Shown here: one piece after another, positions 27,908 through 36,989 of the stretch
Layout: each line of letters begins with the position of its first letter
Position numbering within the stretch: position 1 is the stretch's first letter
Source of the DNA: Pseudomonadota bacterium
GTDB taxonomy: Bacteria; Myxococcota_A; Polyangia; Polyangiales; Polyangiaceae
Assembly: GCA_023398955.1 (NCBI GenBank)
Contig: JAEWRL010000109.1
Coordinates: forward strand, 70,219 to 134,218
Length of the DNA: 64,000 nucleotides
Reading direction: 5' to 3'
Notes under the pieces: model-generated
The model's database searches: none
What the model was told of the DNA's origin: nothing
The model's input: the letters and a program-made list of their open reading frames with translations, nothing else
Position numbers and translations under genes: made by a program

Positions 27908-27936
27908 GGAATAGCTCCGGTTGTGGCGCCAGTCAA
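27908..27936 (-). promoter_or_regulatory. Candidate promoter of rplC
   Basis: On the minus strand TTGACT (27936-27931) is 17 bp from TATTCC (27913-27908), giving a leader of about 75 bases before rplC. The -35 matches 5/6; the -10 is weak at 3/6. Confidence 0.4.
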
Positions 27937-28266
27937 GCGCTCTCCGCTTTCAAATCGGGGACAGGTTCCGCGACTCCCCTGCCGCCGAGGCGCCCCCGGT
28001 CGGCTCCGGCCCACGATCCACGGGCGCGCACGTCCGTGATCCCGCTCACTATCACCGGCCGTCGGCGAAACGGCGGTTGCTGTGCAATCGAGGGACGCCG
28101 GCCCTCGCGTGTCGGGCCACTGGGCCGCCATGAAAGGTGCGCTTTGACTATTGATAAGGAGAACACTGATTGGCAACACTGTGCTCTTCACAACAATCGG
28201 TGGGCCGCCGCAACTCGTCGAGCGCTCGATGGCTGGAGTTGTAGCCTCGAGGGTTCCAACTCGGCG

Positions 28267-28294
28267 TTGACGTCGTCGCTACCGCATGCATAAT
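28267..28294 (+). promoter_or_regulatory. Candidate promoter of rplS
   Basis: TTGACG at 28267-28272 and CATAAT at 28289-28294, spaced 16 bp, match the sigma-70 consensus at 5/6 each. Transcription would begin near 28301. This places the first in-frame ATG of the open frame (28293) inside the -10 box and supports 28335 as the true start. Confidence 0.6.
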
Positions 28295-28334
28295 GCCGCA
28301 CCCCGAAACCCCGAGCCGAAGACCGGAGTCCGTC

Positions 28335-28694
28335 ATGTCGATGACCTGTCCCACAATCGAGTCGCTGGAGCGAACAGCCCTTCGAACAGATCTGCCCGAG
28401 TTCCGCGTCGGAGACACCGTGGCAGTGCACTACAGGATTGTGGAGGGCGACAAGATGCGTGTTCAGGTGTTCCGGGGCATCGTCCTCAAGCGACACCGAG
28501 CGGGTGTGCGAAGCACGTTCACCGTGCGCAAGACCAGCTTCAGCGTCGGCGTGGAACGTACGTTCCTCCTCCATTCGCCCCGCGTGGAGAAGATCGAGGT
28601 CGTTGCACAGGGCGTCGTGCGCCGCGCTCGGCTCTTCTATCTTCGCGAGCTGCGTGGCAAGGCGGCTCGCGTCCGCGACGCAAAAGACCGTTGA
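28335..28694 (+). CDS. rplS: 50S ribosomal protein L19
   Basis: L19 sits at the 30S-50S interface near the base of the large subunit. From the chosen ATG the protein is 119 residues, the family's normal length, with FRVGDTVAVHYRIVEGDK, VFRGIVLKRH, STFTVRKTS, GVERTFLLHSP and FYLRELRGKAAR. An upstream in-frame ATG at 28293 falls within a likely promoter. CGGAG lies 6 bases before 28335. The gene stands outside its usual rpsP-rimM-trmD-rplS cluster and is divergent from a solitary rplC across about 500 bp. Confidence 0.94.
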   Translation: MSMTCPTIESLERTALRTDLPEFRVGDTVAVHYRIVEGDKMRVQVFRGIVLKRHRAGVRSTFTVRKTSFSVGVERTFLLHSPRVEKIEVVAQGVVRRARLFYLRELRGKAARVRDAKDR

Positions 28695-29411
28695 TTTCGA
28701 GCCCGAGTCCTGGCCGGAGCGGTGTGCGCTGGGCGCGCCCCGGAGCAGAGTGATTTGGCGCTCATCTGCGAACTGAGCCCGAAGATCAGTTCAGCGACGT
28801 GACCGAGTCGCGGTCGCAGCGTGGGGCGTCCGCCACTTGATCGCGGGCGATGTCGGGAGGAGAGACCCACGCGAGGCGCGCGGGGCGGGGCGGCGCCAGC
28901 CGCTCCAGGGAACTCTCCGGAAGATGAGCGTCGGACACCTCCAGGTGAACGCCTCCCAGCACGCCATGCGCTTTCAAATCGCGACTTCCGCCACGTAGCG
29001 GCATCGTTCGGGGGAATCGCGGCAGCCGCTGGTGAGATCAGCTCGGAAGGGCCCGCGGAAGATGGCTGGGGCTCAGGAGCCGTCCAGGCTGGTGCGCCGG
29101 GCGATGGGCGCTACTTTGGGGCCTGATCCGACCCAAGCCTACGGAAGGCTTCCTGTTGCTCGAGGTCCGGTGTGGTTCGTTGAGGCACTTATGCCGACAC
29201 CTTCGAGACTCAGTCAGGGTGGGTTTCTGTGCTGCTTGGCCTGTGATTCAGCGAGGTACCCGCCCGCTCGCAGCGGAGATCCCGTGAAAAAGGCGAGTCG
29301 TGCCCCTGGGTTACGCTACTCGGGGGAGGCGATCCCGAGTATGCTGCTGGGCGCTCGCACCTCCCCACGGCTGTCCGAGGCGCCAAGGGGGAGCGCGACG
29401 CGGAGGTCAGC
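28695..29411. other. Long intergenic region with one copy of a dispersed repeat
   Basis: This stretch of 717 bases has no supported gene. At about 28951-29005 it carries a sequence nearly the same as one at 63586-63640 (shared core TTCAARTCGCGACTTCCGCC, preceded in both by CAGCACGCCA). On the minus strand both copies could read R-G-G-S-R-D-L-K, which suggests that both are remnants of the same mobile or coding element. The right end should hold the promoter of the FHA operon. Confidence 0.5.
29317..29341. promoter_or_regulatory. Inverted repeat upstream of the FHA operon
   Basis: TACTCGGG and CCCGAGTA (8 bp each, 9-base spacer) lie about 70 bases before the first FHA gene. It could be an operator or a hairpin in the leader RNA. 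Confidence 0.35.
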
Positions 29412-30242
29412 ATGGTCCATTGCACACGTTGCGGTTACCGGAATGATGCGGGCAGTCGCTTCTGCGCGAACTGTGGAACGCCCGTGGCTGGTACCGGGAG
29501 TCCCCCACACGCAGGCGGCTACGCACCGCCACTGCAACCCGAGCCGCCCGCCCTGCCCGGCGCTGGCGAGGCCCCAGGTTGGGGCGCGCCGCAAGGGTCC
29601 TACGGATACCCGCCGCAACAACCCGCAGCTGCTGGCACGGGCGCGCCTTACCACCCCGTGGCTTCCAGCCTCGAGGCGGCGCCGACGCCCGCCTCCCCGC
29701 CGTGGGGTTCCCCGCTCCCCAACGCCGTCGATGACCCGGCCTATCAATCCACCGTGCGCCCCGAGGACGGGGGAGCTCCGCTCGGGGCCTACGGCGCGCC
29801 ACCAGCGGTAGTCATTCCGAACGCCCCAGCGGCTGCGCCACCCGCTGCTTCCCCGAACCAGTACGGGATGGCGCCTGCCTACGGCAGCCCCGAGCCCTTC
29901 GACGCCACGACTGCCCGTGTTCTTGCTGGCTTCCTTGTGAGCTTCGATGGCTCTCCCCACGGCACCTTTTGGCCGATTTACCAAGGTGTGAACGAGATTG
30001 GCCGCCTCGATGCCGCCGACGGGCTTCACGTCGAGATCGATCATCCCACTACCTCCTCGCACCACGCGCGGATAGTAGCGACGGCGCACCCGGGACGACT
30101 CCGAATCGAAGACCTGGGCAGCACGAACGGCACATTTATCAACGAGCATCGCCTCGAACCTGGACAGCGCATCGACCTGAGCGACGGCCAGACCATTCGA
30201 TTCGGCGGATTCAACACGCTAGTGAAAATCGTCACCGCATGA
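29412..30242 (+). CDS. Zinc-ribbon and FHA-domain protein
   Basis: This 276-residue cytoplasmic protein is the first gene of a four-gene operon. A zinc-ribbon (CTRCGYRN, then FCANCG, residues 4-22) is followed by a flexible Pro/Ala/Gly/Tyr-rich linker to about residue 165. A C-terminal FHA domain then binds phosphothreonine peptides. Its key residues are visible: GRLD (conserved Arg), SSHHARI (Ser-x-x-His) and DLGSTNGTFIN (Asn). A strong GGAGG site lies 5 bases before the ATG. The stop TGA overlaps the ATG of the next gene. Likely job: an adaptor that reads Ser/Thr-kinase phosphorylation for the exporter encoded three genes on. Confidence 0.92.
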   Translation: MVHCTRCGYRNDAGSRFCANCGTPVAGTGSPPHAGGYAPPLQPEPPALPGAGEAPGWGAPQGSYGYPPQQPAAAGTGAPYHPVASSLEAAPTPASPPWGSPLPNAVDDPAYQSTVRPEDGGAPLGAYGAPPAVVIPNAPAAAPPAASPNQYGMAPAYGSPEPFDATTARVLAGFLVSFDGSPHGTFWPIYQGVNEIGRLDAADGLHVEIDHPTTSSHHARIVATAHPGRLRIEDLGSTNGTFINEHRLEPGQRIDLSDGQTIRFGGFNTLVKIVTA

Positions 30243-32488
30243 TGCCACGAACCACCATGGGCCCCAACTCCGACCAATCCCTGTGCCAGCGCGCCCCGTC
30301 ACGATCTTGTCCCCGCGGCATGTTGATTCTGACGCTGGCGGCGCTGCTGCTCGTGCTGTTTCCCCGCGCCGTGATCGCAGCACCCGAAGCACACCTGCTC
30401 CGGATAGACCCTCGCGCTGCCCAAGAACAGGGCAGTCCACTGCTCACGGCGGTCGTCGAGGTCATTCAGACCAAGCGTATCAGCGAAGCGACTGCCCATT
30501 GCGCGTCGTTGAGCTGGGATAGCCAGCTCGACTGCATCAGCAGTTCGCTGGACAAGCCTTACGCGCTGTACACGCCGTTCCCCTTCCCGGAGAAGAACGC
30601 CATCTTCACGGTACGTGTCGGTGGTACGGACATTCCTGCGAAGTTCGTGAGCCAAGCGAAATGGGGCGATTCCCTGCAGCAGCCAGGAGTCGGAACTGCC
30701 TGGCTGCTCCTAATCGACGCGGACAGCCGCATGGGCAACGCCTTCGACGAGGCCAAGACCCTCGCGCAGCGCTTCGTCGCGAGCATGGGCCCGAACGACA
30801 TCGTCAACGTGATGTTCTTCAACGACGCCCAGGTCGTGAAGGACTCCCGATGGCTGCCGGCAGCCCAGCGTGGCGAGGCCGAGGCTTTCGTCGCCTCGGT
30901 CGACTCGACGTACCGCGCCTCGGGAAGGAATCGAACGCTCTTCACCATCATCAAGAACGCAGCTACCGACGCCTTCAAGGCACTCGGCAACGTCGGACAG
31001 GACAACATCACGATCCCCCTGCATCAAGCGATGGTCGTGCTGTCGAGCGGGTTTGGCGGCGCTGATCCCTCTTCGACCGGTCCCGGCGCTCTCCAGCTCC
31101 AACAGTACATGACTCAGGGGCGCTTCCCAGAGGACAACACGGCCCTTCCGAAGGCGCCCGTTCCAGTCATCAGCGTGCTGTTCCCCCACCAGACCTGGGA
31201 CGAGTACCGGCGCAACTCCCTCGAGTTCATGCAGAACCTGGCGAACCCGGAGATTGGCGGATTCTTCTCTGTGATGCGTAACGGCCAGGGGTCTCGTGCC
31301 GAAGCGATCGTCAACGCCATACGCACACGCTTCGCGGGTATGCACATCACCAAGTGGCGCGTCTCCTGCATTGCGCCCACTGTCACTCAGAGTTTTCAGC
31401 TCGTCTTCAACAACGTGCAGCCCCCCATCGCTGGCGACAGCTCCTTCAAGGAAGTGCCCATCGGCATCGACCCGACGAAGTGGCCACTCGACATCGATCT
31501 CCAGTACACGCAAGACAGTGCGCGCCGGCAAGGTGGCGTCTACCCGGGCGGCACCTTCAAGGTCTATGGGAACTTCTGCTGGGGAGGCGACACGAGCCAG
31601 GCCGAGGTCTACTTCCTTCCGGTTGGGAGCCAACCGCCCGCAGCGCTCTCGGGGCGAGACATCGACGAAGCAAAGAGGACCCAGCAGCAGCTCATCGAGA
31701 TGGGCATGCGGGGCCGGTCCCTCGAAACGACTGACACCTTCGTCGAGTTCGAGGCCCCGGACAACGAGAAGATTCTGCACGGTTCGGGCGACCGCGCCGT
31801 CGTGCGACTGGTCATCTACGATAACGAGGCGCGGCGTACGAGTGGCGTGACCGCGGACAGCGTCGTCGAGCTGAAGGCCACCACTGCGCCCTTCCCTCTC
31901 ATCCCCGTACTGGTAGGCGTATTCGCGCTGATCGTGGTCCTACTGTTGATCATCACATTGCTGCGCGCAGGAGGAAAGAAGAAGCGTGGCGGTGCTCCGC
32001 CACCCGCCCCGGTAGTCGCAGGGGGCGCCGGCTACGCAGCCCCCTCTCCGTACGCAGCGCCCCCGCCGCAGGGAGCTGGCTACGGCCCACCCGGACCGAG
32101 TCCAGAGTTCATGTACGGTAGCGGCCCAGGCGTTGGAGTCGCCATGCCGCCAGCCGCAGCACCTCCCCCCAGCCCCTATGGAGCCGGACCGAGTCCAAGC
32201 CAGGCGAGCCTCCAAGGTGCGGCTGGTGTCTTCACCGTAGTGCCGGGCGTGGAAGTCCGGGCCGGCCGCGACGGCGCTCAGTGCGCGATCCTGCTGAGTG
32301 AGCCGCGCGTTTCGGCGGTCCACGCAACGCTGAAGCTAGACAATGGGCAGCTCTGGTGTCGGGATGAGGGCAGCAACAACGGCACCCAGATCAACGGCAA
32401 TCGGCTTCCGAGCGGGACGTGGACGCCCGTACCAAACGGCTCCTTGCTTCGCTTCGGGCCCGTGGAGTTCACGGTTCGCTTCGAGTAA
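30239..32488 (+). CDS. Membrane-anchored VWA-like protein with cytoplasmic FHA domain
   Basis: This 749-residue protein starts with ATG overlapping the previous stop (ATGA). It has an N-terminal signal or anchor (residues 28-48) and a large extracytoplasmic region with a VWA-like fold (WLLLIDADSRMGNAFDEAK). There the metal site reads D-A-D-S-R rather than D-x-S-x-S, so metal binding is doubtful. One transmembrane helix lies at about 555-578, followed by a Lys/Arg stop-transfer sequence. A Pro/Gly/Tyr-rich linker leads to a C-terminal FHA domain (about 665-749) with GRDGAQ, SAVHATL and GSNNGTQING. This layout carries a signal across the membrane: an outside VWA-like sensor or binding domain and an inside phosphothreonine reader. 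The partner proteins are inferred to be its operon mates. Confidence 0.9.
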   Translation: MMPRTTMGPNSDQSLCQRAPSRSCPRGMLILTLAALLLVLFPRAVIAAPEAHLLRIDPRAAQEQGSPLLTAVVEVIQTKRISEATAHCASLSWDSQLDCISSSLDKPYALYTPFPFPEKNAIFTVRVGGTDIPAKFVSQAKWGDSLQQPGVGTAWLLLIDADSRMGNAFDEAKTLAQRFVASMGPNDIVNVMFFNDAQVVKDSRWLPAAQRGEAEAFVASVDSTYRASGRNRTLFTIIKNAATDAFKALGNVGQDNITIPLHQAMVVLSSGFGGADPSSTGPGALQLQQYMTQGRFPEDNTALPKAPVPVISVLFPHQTWDEYRRNSLEFMQNLANPEIGGFFSVMRNGQGSRAEAIVNAIRTRFAGMHITKWRVSCIAPTVTQSFQLVFNNVQPPIAGDSSFKEVPIGIDPTKWPLDIDLQYTQDSARRQGGVYPGGTFKVYGNFCWGGDTSQAEVYFLPVGSQPPAALSGRDIDEAKRTQQQLIEMGMRGRSLETTDTFVEFEAPDNEKILHGSGDRAVVRLVIYDNEARRTSGVTADSVVELKATTAPFPLIPVLVGVFALIVVLLLIITLLRAGGKKKRGGAPPPAPVVAGGAGYAAPSPYAAPPPQGAGYGPPGPSPEFMYGSGPGVGVAMPPAAAPPPSPYGAGPSPSQASLQGAAGVFTVVPGVEVRAGRDGAQCAILLSEPRVSAVHATLKLDNGQLWCRDEGSNNGTQINGNRLPSGTWTPVPNGSLLRFGPVEFTVRFE

Positions 32489-32494
32489 GCACCC

Positions 32495-33796
32495 ATGAAA
32501 GCCAAGCTACGCGGGGTTGCCACGGAGTTCGCCGAGCGGAGCGACCCCGGCCGCGACCCCACCAAGCAAGTCAACGAGGACTCGAGTGGTCGCGCGGAGA
32601 CGGCGTTGGGCCTCTTGGCCGTAGTCTGCGACGGGATGGGCGGTCATGTCGGTGGGAAGGCTGCGAGTGAGACGGCGGTCGCGACGATCCTCCGTCACGT
32701 TCGCGGCCTCTCTCCGGCGACCGACCCCTGTGAGGGTCTGCGCGACGCGGTGGCCCACGCCGCCCGCGCCGTCTACGAAGTCGGGGGCGACACGCCCGTC
32801 GAGATGCGTCCCGGGTCAACCTGCGTGGCAGTGCTCGTCCACGACGGGGTAGCGGAGGTGGCTCACGTCGGAGACTCACGAGTATACCTCCTGAGGTCCC
32901 AGGAGCTGCACCGTCTGACGCGCGATCATTCGATGGTGCAGCAAATGGTGGATGCCGGCGTCATCACTCCAGAGCAGGCCGTGGGGCACCCGGATGCCAA
33001 TCGCATTACGCGAGCCCTCGGTATGATGCCGGAGGTCGAGGTAGAGGTGAGTTCACCCGCCGTCCCGGTGTTCCCAGGAGACCTGCTGCTGCTGTGCTCT
33101 GACGGCCTCAGCGACCTGCTCGACGATTCGGATATCCTGGCGGTCGTTCGGGAATGGTTGCCGCGCGGCCTGACCGAGGTTTGCAGCCGCCTGGTCGAGA
33201 TGGCGAACGCTTGCGGCGGCTATGACAACATCACGGTCCAAGTCCTACGGATCCTCGATGCACGACAACCACTGAGTCCGACTATCGTGGAGGAAACGCC
33301 TCCCTCCGTCCCTGGAGCGCCCTCCAGCCAGGATGGGGCCGGAACTCACCCGATGAGCGCAGCCGAAGTCGCGGAGCCGGCCTCAGCACCGCGCGCGCGA
33401 CCGGCTCCGACGCTGATCGAGGAACCATCCGAGTTCACAAGCCGCCGCGCCAACAATCAAGCCGCAGGGGCGAGCGACGGAGCGGGCCTGGGTACGCGCA
33501 CGCGCCCTTCCGTCCTCCCTGTGCGCAAACCCGATTCCCGCCTGCTGATCCTGGTGGCGCTCTCAGTGGCCGTCCTCGTCGTCATTGGCGTGGCGATCTG
33601 GTGGCTGCTGGTCGATGAGGGGACCCCCGTGCTCGTGGGTGGGCACGCGCACCAGACGACGGCACTCGCCGCCTCGACCGAGCTCGCGGGCACCGTGCCC
33701 TCCCCCTCCTGGGCAACTCCCGAGCCCTTACGCATCGAATCGACGCCGGGCGTCATCGCTACGGCAACATCGCCTGCATCGGTCGACTCCCGATGA
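32495..33796 (+). CDS. PP2C-family Ser/Thr protein phosphatase, membrane anchored
   Basis: This 433-residue PPM phosphatase removes phosphate from Ser/Thr residues using two metal ions. The catalytic domain (about 1-255) has all the motifs: VVCDGMGGHVGG, VAHVGDSRVYLL, LLCSDGLSDLL and GYDNITV. A disordered Pro/Ala/Thr-rich segment follows, then one transmembrane helix (LLILVALSVAVLVVIGVAIW) and a short outside tail. It resembles PstP-type phosphatases that oppose Hanks-type kinases. It starts 6 bases after the previous stop, so it is in the same operon. It would reverse the phosphothreonine marks read by the three neighbouring FHA proteins. Confidence 0.94.
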   Translation: MKAKLRGVATEFAERSDPGRDPTKQVNEDSSGRAETALGLLAVVCDGMGGHVGGKAASETAVATILRHVRGLSPATDPCEGLRDAVAHAARAVYEVGGDTPVEMRPGSTCVAVLVHDGVAEVAHVGDSRVYLLRSQELHRLTRDHSMVQQMVDAGVITPEQAVGHPDANRITRALGMMPEVEVEVSSPAVPVFPGDLLLLCSDGLSDLLDDSDILAVVREWLPRGLTEVCSRLVEMANACGGYDNITVQVLRILDARQPLSPTIVEETPPSVPGAPSSQDGAGTHPMSAAEVAEPASAPRARPAPTLIEEPSEFTSRRANNQAAGASDGAGLGTRTRPSVLPVRKPDSRLLILVALSVAVLVVIGVAIWWLLVDEGTPVLVGGHAHQTTALAASTELAGTVPSPSWATPEPLRIESTPGVIATATSPASVDSR

Positions 33797-33839
33797 CTCC
33801 CGCGACTCATGTCCTCATGGCTCTAGTGGAAGGTCCAAG

Positions 33840-36776
33840 ATGATTCCTGGTTTCGGCAAGCAAAGCATCACGATCGGCAGCGGCGTCGGGTGCGAAATCC
33901 GCTTAGGTGGTCCCGGCGTTGTCGCCCAGCACGCCACGATTGCCCGAGAAGAAGACGGAACGCTCACGTTCGTGAACGGGAGCGACGGCCAGTCGTTTGT
34001 TGCGGGCCAACCACTCGGCCCCGGCGAACGCCGGGCTTTTGACTTCCATACCATCTTCGTGGTCGGTCAAGCAGCGGTCCCCAACTCGCATCCGGCGGTC
34101 GGCCTCATGCTGTTGGACAAGGGCAACGCCCCTATCGAGCCTGGTCGGCTCCTGCTAGGCCGCGACCCGAGCCAGGTCCACGTCGTCGTGCGACATCCCA
34201 GCGTCTCGGCGCTTCACGCCAGCATCGCGCTCCAGCCGCCCAGCGTGACGGACCTGGCCTCGTCAGCAGGCACGTGGCTAGGGCGGGTGCGGCTCGAACC
34301 ACGTCAGGCCTGCGCCCTCGACCCATACGCCATTGTCGGGATCGGGCCGGTGCCCTTCCCGATGCAGCTAGCCTTGCAGCTCGGACAAGTGTTGGGAGCA
34401 AATGCGGCTCCTGTCGCTGTCACTCCCGGAAGCGCCGCTGCCGGGAACGGCGCCGCCAGACGAAAGCACAAGACGGTCATCGGCCAGCTCCAGATCGGCA
34501 CGCCGGGCAAGCCCAGCCGCAAGACTATTGGTCGTACACCGGACAACGATATTCAGATCTCCCATCCCCAGGTATCGAGCAAGCACGCCGTCATCCACCG
34601 CCTGGGTGCTCAGCTCTTCCTAGAGGACAGCGGGAGCGCCAACGGCACTTACGTCCGTGGGCAACGCGTCCCAGTTGGACAGCGCGTCCCGGTAGCCAGC
34701 GGCGAGAAGGTGTTCATCGGACCGATGCCCCTGCTGCTGCAGGTGGAGGCGGAGGACGTAGCGGTCGTCGTCGAGGATCAGGCTCAGTGGGCGGGACGGC
34801 CGTTGTACGAGATAGAGGCGTGGGACCTCGTGCTGCAGGTACCTGACCGTGACAACCCGAGTGAGCTCAAGACGCTTCTCGACCACGTGAGCTTCAAAGC
34901 ACTTCCGGGCGACCTCATCGCTTTGATGGGCCCGAGCGGCGCCGGAAAAACGACCCTGCTTCTGACGCTCAATGGCTACATGCCACCCTCCAGCGGACAG
35001 GTGCGCATCAATGGCCAAGATCTCTACTCCATATACGACGCGCTGCGGGGGTCCATCGGTTACGTGCCCCAAGACGATATCGTACACCCGGAGCTGACAG
35101 TCTGGGAGGCGGTTCGGTACAGTGCCAAGTTCCGGTTACCGCCGGACTACTCGGAGGAGGAGATCGATAGGCGGGTACAGACCACGCTCGCGCAACTCGG
35201 CCTCGAGAGCGTCGCGCATCTTCAGATTGGCAAGCCCGAGAAAAAGATCCTGAGCGGCGGGCAGCGCAAGCGTGTCAACATTGCGATGGAGCTCGTCACC
35301 GATCCAGTGCTGATGTTCCTGGACGAGCCCACGAGCGGTCTCGCCGCCGACGACACAAGCGCCTTGGTCCAGCTACTGGCCGATTTGGCACGACAAACCG
35401 GCAAGACAATCATCACGACCATTCACCAGCCAGCGAAGGACGAGTTCGAGAAGTTCAACATCGCACTCATCATGGGACCAGGCGGTATACCCATCTACTA
35501 TGGCCCAACCCGTGATGGTTACAAGTTCTTCGGATCCTTCCTCGAGCGACTGGGAGAGCCGAACGTCGTGGACAACCCACGCGACATGTTCGAGATGCTC
35601 AACCGACGCGAACGGCCCATCTTCGAAGCAATGCGGGCACAGAACCCGGCTGTACCGCGCTTCATTGCTCGACAGGAATCGGCACGGCAGTGGCACGCCG
35701 AGTTCTTCAACCAGCAAAACCCCATTTTTCAGCAGATGTACTCCGGGCGGCGCGCCGTAGGGACCGGATCACAGGATCAAGGAGTCCCGCAGCGGGCAAC
35801 GAATACCAAGGGGCAGTTCGGGCTCCTCCTCAGCCGCTACTTCAAGATCAAGGCACGGGACGTGGCGGGGACCACGATCATGTTGCTGCAGGCGCCCATC
35901 ATCGGTGTCCTTTTGGCCTTGGTGTTCGGCTGGCAGAAGGATGCAATCCCTTACTGGTGCCTCGGTGCGCTGCAAGAGCTCGGGAGACGTGCGGGTGGCC
36001 TGGGTGAAGGAACCGAGGAGATGCTCCGCAACATGCAGACAACCCCTGACCATTCAGCGGCGATCTTCTTCCTCGTGGTCGCTGCCGTATGGTTTGGAAC
36101 CAGCAACGCGGCTCGTGAGATCGTCAGTGAACGCGCCATCTACCGGCGCGAGCGAATGGTGAACCTGAAGCTGTTCAACTACGTGCTCAGCAAGTTCCTG
36201 CTCCTCTCCGCGTTCTGTGCCATTCAGTGTACCGTACTCTTGGCGATCGTGTTCTTCTCCCTTGGCTTCGAGGGTGGCCCGCAGGCGTTCTTGATCGACG
36301 CCGGGGTGCTGACCATCACCGCCATCAACTCGACCGCGCTCGGATTGCTGCTCAGCAGCGTCGTCCAGAGCAGTGAGGCGGCCATGGCGCTAACGCCTAT
36401 CGCCCTCATCCCTCAGGTCGTTCTTGGCGGACTCATGGTCCCCATGACAACGAACCCGCTCCTCAAGTGGCCGATGTACGTCGTCCCAGCTCGCTGGGGA
36501 TTTCAGGGCATGGTGGCGCAGCAGCGGGCCGCGATTGCAGACCACCCAGCTTGGGTCATCGACGTCGGGAAGCCCGACCTCACGAGCCCTGACAACTTCG
36601 TCGTCTCCGGAAGGTTCAAGTGCGCAACGGCGCAGATCGCCAGCGAGGATTTCAGTGGCGCGTGGGGGTTCGTCCACCAAGAACTCACCTGGCTGCCCCC
36701 TGCCGTCCTCACCACGTTCACGGTGCTCACTCTGGCGGGCGTTCTGGTCCTGCTGAAGCGCCACGATTCCGTGTAG
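33840..36776 (+). CDS. FHA-domain ABC exporter (ABCG type, ATPase and permease fused)
   Basis: This 978-residue half-transporter has N-terminal FHA modules. An FHA-like segment occupies about residues 10-75, a second weaker one about 95-165, and a clear canonical FHA about 228-295 (KTIGRTPDND, SSKHAVIH, SGSANGTYVRG). The ABC ATPase has Walker A GPSGAGKT (364-371), signature LSGGQRKRVN (471) and Walker B LMFLDEPTSG (491-500). An ABC2-type permease with about six helices follows (from about residue 670). The architecture matches mycobacterial Rv1747, an exporter whose FHA domains are controlled by kinase PknF. The ATG at 33840 follows GGAAGG. It is the last gene of the operon. The substrate is unknown: a lipid, glycan or secondary metabolite are all possible. 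Confidence 0.93.
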   Translation: MIPGFGKQSITIGSGVGCEIRLGGPGVVAQHATIAREEDGTLTFVNGSDGQSFVAGQPLGPGERRAFDFHTIFVVGQAAVPNSHPAVGLMLLDKGNAPIEPGRLLLGRDPSQVHVVVRHPSVSALHASIALQPPSVTDLASSAGTWLGRVRLEPRQACALDPYAIVGIGPVPFPMQLALQLGQVLGANAAPVAVTPGSAAAGNGAARRKHKTVIGQLQIGTPGKPSRKTIGRTPDNDIQISHPQVSSKHAVIHRLGAQLFLEDSGSANGTYVRGQRVPVGQRVPVASGEKVFIGPMPLLLQVEAEDVAVVVEDQAQWAGRPLYEIEAWDLVLQVPDRDNPSELKTLLDHVSFKALPGDLIALMGPSGAGKTTLLLTLNGYMPPSSGQVRINGQDLYSIYDALRGSIGYVPQDDIVHPELTVWEAVRYSAKFRLPPDYSEEEIDRRVQTTLAQLGLESVAHLQIGKPEKKILSGGQRKRVNIAMELVTDPVLMFLDEPTSGLAADDTSALVQLLADLARQTGKTIITTIHQPAKDEFEKFNIALIMGPGGIPIYYGPTRDGYKFFGSFLERLGEPNVVDNPRDMFEMLNRRERPIFEAMRAQNPAVPRFIARQESARQWHAEFFNQQNPIFQQMYSGRRAVGTGSQDQGVPQRATNTKGQFGLLLSRYFKIKARDVAGTTIMLLQAPIIGVLLALVFGWQKDAIPYWCLGALQELGRRAGGLGEGTEEMLRNMQTTPDHSAAIFFLVVAAVWFGTSNAAREIVSERAIYRRERMVNLKLFNYVLSKFLLLSAFCAIQCTVLLAIVFFSLGFEGGPQAFLIDAGVLTITAINSTALGLLLSSVVQSSEAAMALTPIALIPQVVLGGLMVPMTTNPLLKWPMYVVPARWGFQGMVAQQRAAIADHPAWVIDVGKPDLTSPDNFVVSGRFKCATAQIASEDFSGAWGFVHQELTWLPPAVLTTFTVLTLAGVLVLLKRHDSV

Positions 36777-36989
36777 GTCAGGAGGGTCGGAATGACTCAT
36801 GCCTCCGCCACGGCGGCATGGCCACAGCACCTGGAGGCTGTCCGCCACTCGACCACCGGTCAGCCCCGAGGGGTTCAGTCGAGAGTGCATCCGGGTGGCG
36901 TGTGGGCATAATCTCGCAGGAATCTGCAACCTTCCCCTTTACTCCGAGTCCTGAGCGTCCGTTTGTCTCGAGAGGCAGGAGACGACGTA

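Noticed and set aside
28293..28334. Longer N-terminus for L19 starting at ATG 28293
   Set aside because: It would begin inside a good -10 box and make L19 longer than its family; the ATG at 28335 fits better.
29412..36776. Type VI secretion locus (because of FHA and PP2C genes)
   Set aside because: No Tss, Hcp, VgrG or ClpV genes are present; the operon ends in an ABC exporter instead.
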